A stretch of 64,000 nt of DNA from positions 2,852,001-2,916,000 of the forward strand of contig NZ_JAGJBY010000002.1 in NCBI RefSeq assembly GCF_020010905.1. Direction: 5' to 3'. Below are positions 59,667-64,000 of the stretch, in pieces. A program made the position numbers and the translations under genes. Each line of letters begins with the position of its first letter. Position 1 is the stretch's first letter. This DNA is from Streptomyces acidiscabies (GTDB taxonomy: Bacteria; Actinomycetota; Actinomycetes; Streptomycetales; Streptomycetaceae). Below the pieces are notes generated by a model. That model did not search any database. It was not told the DNA's origin and worked only from the letters and a program-made list of their open reading frames with translations.

Positions 59667-60812
59667 TTGAACACGCATGCCTCGGTCGTCGTCATCGGCG
59701 GCGGGGTGATCGGCACCAGCGTCGCCTGTCACCTCGCCGCCGCCGGGGTCCGCGACGTGGTGCTCGTCGAACGGGACGAACTCGCCGCCGGGTCGACCTC
59801 GAAGGCCGCCGGAGGGGTCCGCGCCCAGTTCTCCGACGAGGTCAACATCCTGCTCGGCGCCCGCAGTCTGGAGGCGTTCGCGCGGTTCGGCGAGGACACG
59901 GGCCAGGACATCGGCCTGCACCGCACGGGTTACCTCTTCCTCCTCACCACCCCCGAGGAGGTCGCCTCCTTCGAGGCGGGCATCGCGCTCCAGAACTCCC
60001 TCGGCGTCCCGAGCCGCTTGATCGACCCGGCCGAGGCACAGCGCCTCAACCCGCTGATCACCACCGACGGCCTGCTCGCCGCCGCGTACTCGCCCGACGA
60101 CGGGCACTGCACGCCCGAGTCCGTCGTCCACGGCTACGCGGCCGTCGCCCGCCAGCACGGCGTACGCATCCTGCGCCGCACCGAGGTCACCGGCATCGAA
60201 GTGCGCGGCACCGCGATCACCGCCGTGCACACCGGCATCGGCCGCATCACCACGAACACCGTGGTCTGCGCGGCGGGCGCCTGGTCGAAGTCGATCGGGG
60301 CAATGGTGGGTGTGGATCTGCCCGTTCAGCCGCTGAGACGTCAAGTCGCCGTCACGGAAGCCCTTCCCGGGCTGCCGCCTGACCTCCCGATGACGATCGA
60401 CTTCACCACCAGCTTCTACTTCCACCCCGAGGGCCCCGGCCTGCTGGTCGGCATGTCCGACCCGGACGAGCGGCCCGGCTTCGCCACCGACGCCCACGAC
60501 CGCTGGATACCGCGCCTCGCCGCCGCGATGGAACACCGGGCGCCCGCCCTGCTCGACCTGCGCCGCACGGGCGGCTGGGCGGGCCTGTACGAGGTCACCC
60601 CGGACCACAACGCGCTGATCGGCGAGGCGAGTTCGGTCTCCCGGTTCCTGTACGCCACCGGCTTCTCCGGCCACGGCTTCCTCCAGGGGCCCGCCGTCGG
60701 CGAGGTGATGCGCGACCTGGTCCTCGGCCGCGTACCCTTCGTGGACGTCACCCCCCTGAGCGCCGGCCGCTTCGCCGCCGACGCCCCGCGCCCGGAGGCC
60801 AACCGCGTATGA
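59667..60812 (+). CDS. FAD-dependent oxidoreductase (DAO/sarcosine-oxidase-like)
   Basis: A 381-residue D-amino-acid-oxidase-family flavoprotein. TTG 59667 is chosen for its AAGGAG 8 nt upstream; no ATG is better placed. The N-terminal dinucleotide fold VVVIGGGVIGTSVACHLA, the ERDELAAGSTSKAAGG segment and GLYEVTPDHNALIG near the C-terminus place it in the family (SoxB, glycine oxidase, proline dehydrogenase beta-like). It oxidises an amine or amino acid. It is co-transcribed with two saccharopine-dehydrogenase-type genes (ATGA overlap), so the substrate may be saccharopine, pipecolate or a related imino acid. Confidence 0.88.
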   Translation: MNTHASVVVIGGGVIGTSVACHLAAAGVRDVVLVERDELAAGSTSKAAGGVRAQFSDEVNILLGARSLEAFARFGEDTGQDIGLHRTGYLFLLTTPEEVASFEAGIALQNSLGVPSRLIDPAEAQRLNPLITTDGLLAAAYSPDDGHCTPESVVHGYAAVARQHGVRILRRTEVTGIEVRGTAITAVHTGIGRITTNTVVCAAGAWSKSIGAMVGVDLPVQPLRRQVAVTEALPGLPPDLPMTIDFTTSFYFHPEGPGLLVGMSDPDERPGFATDAHDRWIPRLAAAMEHRAPALLDLRRTGGWAGLYEVTPDHNALIGEASSVSRFLYATGFSGHGFLQGPAVGEVMRDLVLGRVPFVDVTPLSAGRFAADAPRPEANRV

Positions 60813-61858
60813 CCGCCGTCCACTTGTGGCTCCGCCACGAACCCCGCGCCACCGAACGCCGCACCCCGGTCGTCCCCGCCGACGCCCGCCGCCTGACCGA
60901 GGCCGGCATCACCCTGACGGTGGAGGACTCGCCCCAACGGATCTTCCCCACCGAGGAGTACGAGGCTGTCGGCGCCCAAGTCGCGCCCGCGGGCTCGTGG
61001 GTGTCGGCGCCGGGCGACGCGGTGATCCTGGGCCTGAAGGAACTCCCCGACGACCCCGCCGAGTTGGTCCACCGGCACATCTTCTTCGGCCACGCCTACA
61101 AGCGACAGCCCGGTGCCGAGGCCCTGTTGACACGTTTCGCCCGAGGCGGCGGTGCCCTCCTCGACCTGGAGTACCTCACGGACGACGACGGCCGACGCCT
61201 CGCCGCGTTCGGGTACTGGGCCGGGTTCCTCGGCGCCGCCCTCGCCGTCCTCCAGCACCGGGGGCGCCTCGCGGGGGAGTTGACGCCGACGGACGAGAAG
61301 TCGCTGCGGGAGCTGCTGAGTTCCGTACCTGGAGATGCGGACATCGCGGCCCTGGTCATCGGCGCGCTGGGCCGCAGCGGGCGGGGTGCGCGGGACGCTC
61401 TCGCGGCGGCGGGCGTGGCACCGACCACTTGGGACGTCGCGGAGACCCAGAACCTGGACCGCGACGCCCTGTTGGGCCACGATCTGCTGGTCAACTGCGT
61501 TCTCGCGACGACCCCCGTACCCCCGTTCGTCCGCCCCCAGGACCTCGACGACCCCGGCCGCCGGCTCCGCACGGTCGCCGATGTCACCTGCGACGTCGGC
61601 TCGCCCCTCAACGTCCTGCCGGTCTACGACCGTACGACCGAATGGACCGACCCCGTACGGCGGTTGCGTGACGAGCCGCCGTTCGACCTGATCGCGATCG
61701 ACAACCTGCCCTCGCTGCTGCCGCTGGAGTCGAGCACCGACTTCTCGGCCAGTCTGCTGCCGCAGCTGCTCGCTTTCCGTACGGATGACGGGCCTTGGGC
61801 GCGCTGCCTGGCGCGTTTCGCGTCGGCGTCGAGCGAACTCGGCATCAAACAGGGCTAG
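60809..61858 (+). CDS. saccharopine dehydrogenase (NAD+, L-lysine-forming type)
   Basis: A 349-residue AlaDh_PNT-fold protein similar to LYS1. N-terminal features: RHEPRATERRTPVVP and a DSPQRIF acid motif, then FFGHAYKRQPG. The mid part has GRSGRGARDALAAAGV as the nucleotide-binding loop, and FDLIAIDNLPSLLP near the C-terminus is characteristic. It interconverts L-lysine plus 2-oxoglutarate and saccharopine. ATGA overlap with the FAD enzyme; the companion gene follows after 49 nt. Lysine degradation or reversible saccharopine metabolism is implied. Confidence 0.87.
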   Translation: MTAVHLWLRHEPRATERRTPVVPADARRLTEAGITLTVEDSPQRIFPTEEYEAVGAQVAPAGSWVSAPGDAVILGLKELPDDPAELVHRHIFFGHAYKRQPGAEALLTRFARGGGALLDLEYLTDDDGRRLAAFGYWAGFLGAALAVLQHRGRLAGELTPTDEKSLRELLSSVPGDADIAALVIGALGRSGRGARDALAAAGVAPTTWDVAETQNLDRDALLGHDLLVNCVLATTPVPPFVRPQDLDDPGRRLRTVADVTCDVGSPLNVLPVYDRTTEWTDPVRRLRDEPPFDLIAIDNLPSLLPLESSTDFSASLLPQLLAFRTDDGPWARCLARFASASSELGIKQG

Positions 61859-61907
61859 TCGGGAAGGGTCAGTCCCGGAAGTGACGTCGAGGCAAGGGGA
61901 GGCAGCG

Positions 61908-63062
61908 GTGTCGCAGCAGCACATACCCGCGAGCGGTACGGTCCACTGGATAGGCGCCGGCCTCTCCACGGGCAGCGGACTGACCGCGCTCACCGCACAG
62001 GCGGACCGCGTCCGCCTGTGGCACCGCACCGTCGACCGCGCGGCCGAGGCGCTCGACCGCCTCGGCATCGCCGACCGGGCCGAGCCCCGCGCCTACACGC
62101 TCGACGCGCTCGCCGCCGAACTCGCCCCGGGGGACGTGGTGGTGTCGATGCTCCCGGCCGGCGACCATCCCGCGCTGCTCGCCGCGTGCGTCGCCGGGCA
62201 GGCCCACTTCGCCTGCTCCAGCTACGTGTCCGACGAGATCGCGGCGCAGGCCGAGGCGGCGCGGGCGGCGGGCCTGACCGTGCTCACCGAGGCGGGGCTC
62301 GACCCCGGCATCGACCACCTCTTCGCGCACAGCCTCGTCTCACGGGCCCGCGCGGAGATCGGCGCGGAGAACAGGGCGACCTACTCCCTCACCTCCTGGT
62401 GCGGCGGCCTCCCCGCCGTCCCCAACTCCTTCCGCTACCGCTTCAGTTGGGCGCCCCTCGGCGTCCTCAACGCCCTGCGCTCACCCGCCCGTCACATCGA
62501 GTCCGGCGTGGAGAAGGTGACGCCTCTCCCCTGGGAGGCGACGCGTGAACTCGCCCTCGGCGGCGAGACGTTCGAGGCGTACCCCAACCGCGACAGCGTC
62601 CCCTTCATCGCCCAGTACGACCTGCCGTCCGGCTGGCTGGCCGACACGTTCGTGCGGGGCACCCTCAGGCTCCAGGGCTGGCAGCAGGCGTGGGACTCGG
62701 TCTTCGCCGAGCTGAAGAAGGGCGACGACGCGCGGATCGCCGAACTGGCGGGGGAGTTGGCCCGCACCTACCCCACGACCCGCGCGGACCGCGACCGCGT
62801 GGTCCTGGGCGTCTCCCTGTCGGTCCGCAGCCCCAACGGCCGCACCTGGTCCGGCAGTTACCTCCTCGACCGGGTCGGCACGGCCGAGGAGTCCGCCATG
62901 GCCCACACGGTCTCCCGCCCCCTCGCGCTCGGAGCCCGCCACATCCTGGACTCCTCCCTGCCGCCGGGGTTGAGCCGAGCGGCGGAGACGGCGGTCCGCT
63001 CGGAGGAGTGGCTGAACGAACTCGCGGAGGAAGGGCTGGAGTTCACGATGCGGGTCGGCTAG
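61908..63062 (+). CDS. saccharopine dehydrogenase-family protein (LYS9-like)
   Basis: A 384-residue protein from GTG 61908 (GGGGAGG 5 nt upstream). The Rossmann segment VHWIGAGLSTGSGLTAL, YVSDEIAAQAEAARAAGLTVLTEAGLDPGIDHL and the C-terminal saccharopine-dehydrogenase domain (SLTSWCGGLPAV, FSWAPLGVL) match the glutamate-forming type. It would cleave saccharopine to aminoadipate semialdehyde and glutamate. Together with the upstream lysine-forming gene it makes the saccharopine route. The stop overlaps that of the convergent serine hydrolase in CTAG. Confidence 0.88.
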   Translation: MSQQHIPASGTVHWIGAGLSTGSGLTALTAQADRVRLWHRTVDRAAEALDRLGIADRAEPRAYTLDALAAELAPGDVVVSMLPAGDHPALLAACVAGQAHFACSSYVSDEIAAQAEAARAAGLTVLTEAGLDPGIDHLFAHSLVSRARAEIGAENRATYSLTSWCGGLPAVPNSFRYRFSWAPLGVLNALRSPARHIESGVEKVTPLPWEATRELALGGETFEAYPNRDSVPFIAQYDLPSGWLADTFVRGTLRLQGWQQAWDSVFAELKKGDDARIAELAGELARTYPTTRADRDRVVLGVSLSVRSPNGRTWSGSYLLDRVGTAEESAMAHTVSRPLALGARHILDSSLPPGLSRAAETAVRSEEWLNELAEEGLEFTMRVG

Positions 63063-64000
63063 CGTGCGAGCGCCTCGTGCACGAACCTCTTGATCTCCGG
63101 GTACAGGGCGTGTGACGAACGCGGCCGGACCTGGGTCATGAACTGGACCGTCACATCGTGTTCCGGGTCCACCCAGAACGTCGTGGTCGCGACGCCGCTC
63201 CAGCCGTAAGTCCCCTTGCCCGCCGGGGCCTTGGTGCGGTCGGGGTCGATGACCACCGAGACGCCCAGGCCGAAACCCAGGCCGTCCTTGCTGGGTTCGT
63301 CGTGGGACGGGCGGCTGCCGAAGGTGCGTATGTCGGCGCCGCCGGGGAGGTGGTTGCGGGTCATCAGGTCGACGGTGTCCGGCGAGAGCAGCCGTACGCC
63401 GTCCAACTCGCCGCGCCCGCGCAGGAACTCGGCGAACCGGTGGATGTCGTGCGCCCCCGCCACCATGCCACCGGCGCCGGACAGGAACCGGGGCCGCCCG
63501 CCCCTGAGCGGCAGCCCGGCGACCGGTCTGATCCCCCCGTCCTCCGTCTCCCCGTACAGCTCCGACAACCGCCCGGCCTGCACGTCGTTCACACAGAACC
63601 CGGCGTCGGGCATGCCCAGCGGCCCGAACACCCGCTCCGCGAGGAACGCGTCCAGCGGCTGCCCGGACACCACCTCGACGATCCGCGCGAGGACGTTCGT
63701 CGCCACCGAGTAGTTCCACTCGGTGCCGGGTTCGAACTGGAGCGGCAGCGAGGCGTACACGTCGACCGTGCCCGCGAGGTCCGTGCCGGGCGCCACCGAC
63801 GAGTCGAGGCCCGCCTCGCGGTAGAGGGCGTCCACGGGGTGCGTGCCGTAGAACGCGAACGTCAGCCCGGCGGTGTGGGTGAGGAGATGCCGGACCAGTA
63901 TCGGGCCGTCGGCGGGGCGCGTCACCAGGTCGCGCCCGCTGCCGCTGACGTACACACGCGGCTCGGCGAACGACGGGATGTACTGGGCCACCGGGTCGTC
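63059..64000 (-). CDS. beta-lactamase-family serine hydrolase, N-terminus beyond window
   Basis: The C-terminal 313 codons of a class C beta-lactamase/esterase (EstB-type) protein; the frame runs off the right edge at 64000 and the SxxK catalytic motif should lie outside. Visible: LLTHTAGL, EWNYSVATNVLARIVEVV (YSV in the YxN position), VFGPLGMPDAGF, GAGGMVAGAHDI and YGWSGVATTTFWVDP (final KTG-like region reads YGWSG). GTG 63991 is internal. Probable role: serine peptidase or esterase; a beta-lactam target is not implied. Confidence 0.85.
   Translation of the reverse strand, partial: DDPVAQYIPSFAEPRVYVSGSGRDLVTRPADGPILVRHLLTHTAGLTFAFYGTHPVDALYREAGLDSSVAPGTDLAGTVDVYASLPLQFEPGTEWNYSVATNVLARIVEVVSGQPLDAFLAERVFGPLGMPDAGFCVNDVQAGRLSELYGETEDGGIRPVAGLPLRGGRPRFLSGAGGMVAGAHDIHRFAEFLRGRGELDGVRLLSPDTVDLMTRNHLPGGADIRTFGSRPSHDEPSKDGLGFGLGVSVVIDPDRTKAPAGKGTYGWSGVATTTFWVDPEHDVTVQFMTQVRPRSSHALYPEIKRFVHEALAR

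Overview
The window looks like a chromosomal segment of a Streptomyces or a close relative. Base composition is very GC-rich with strongly GC-biased third codon positions. GTG and TTG starts are common, genes are often coupled through ATGA or GTGA overlaps, and several families are typical of streptomycetes (multidomain SpoIIE-type phosphatase, DUF6083, SCO5389-type protein, GTP cyclohydrolase II with the SCO6655-type Met120). No rRNA, tRNA, CRISPR array, insertion sequence or prophage was seen.

Region 1 (about 1-17.8 kb) is a catabolic and uptake cluster of unknown substrate. A minus-strand operon (metallo-beta-lactamase-fold lactonase-like hydrolase, SCP2-like protein, alpha/beta hydrolase, SDR) is followed by a GntR/FCD regulator and a carboxymuconolactone-decarboxylase-like protein. 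Then comes a plus-strand ribose-type ABC importer (binding protein, double ATPase, two permeases). A LysR regulator is divergent from a second operon: aldehyde dehydrogenase, a PcaC-like protein, a hydroxyisobutyrate-dehydrogenase-like enzyme, a second SCP2-like protein with a second paralogous hydrolase, and an MFS importer. The SCP2-hydrolase pair is therefore present twice. Four related 15-bp sites (best copy GTATTACGGTAATAC) lie around the GntR gene and probably form its regulon.

Region 2 (17.9-24.4 kb) holds a PAS-PAS-GAF-SpoIIE-ATPase phosphatase, then a TetR regulator divergent from a DUF2236/MpaB-like oxygenase and a 14-TM drug exporter. A perfect 16-bp inverted repeat covers the promoter between them.

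Region 3 (24.6-39.4 kb) is accessory DNA: a UvrD/PcrA-like helicase operon with a DUF6083 protein, a frameshifted XRE regulator, two unrecognised proteins, and a complete four-gene set matching a type III Wadjet (JetABCD) anti-plasmid system at 30.85-39.21 kb. A spaced direct repeat follows it.

Region 4 (39.4-46.4 kb) holds an RlaP-like nucleotidyltransferase, an EF-G paralogue preceded by a 34-codon ORF and an inverted repeat, an ATPase plus SCO5389-type pair, and a probably leaderless GNAT acetyltransferase. The GNAT C-terminus runs into a 34-unit, 15-bp minisatellite; one 14-bp unit creates the present stop codon.

Region 5 (46.4-52.3 kb) holds a peptide/opine/nickel-type ABC importer without its own ATPase (binding protein and a fused double permease) plus an MFS transporter, then a His/Met-rich membrane protein and a YcnI/DUF1775 copper-type protein.

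Region 6 (52.4-59.6 kb) is the most interesting part: CDP-alcohol phosphatidyltransferase, BchC-like dehydrogenase, a PTPS-fold protein that has lost catalytic residues, glycosyltransferase, methyltransferase, UPF0104/LPG-synthase membrane protein, creatininase-family amidohydrolase and GTP cyclohydrolase II with Met120. The last two suggest a GTP to FAPy to deformylated pyrimidine entry into an undescribed pterin- or pyrimidine-derived, glycosylated and probably lipid-associated product.

Region 7 (59.7-64 kb) holds an FAD amino-acid oxidase-like enzyme and two saccharopine-dehydrogenase-family enzymes (lysine/saccharopine metabolism). It ends with a beta-lactamase-family serine hydrolase cut by the window edge.
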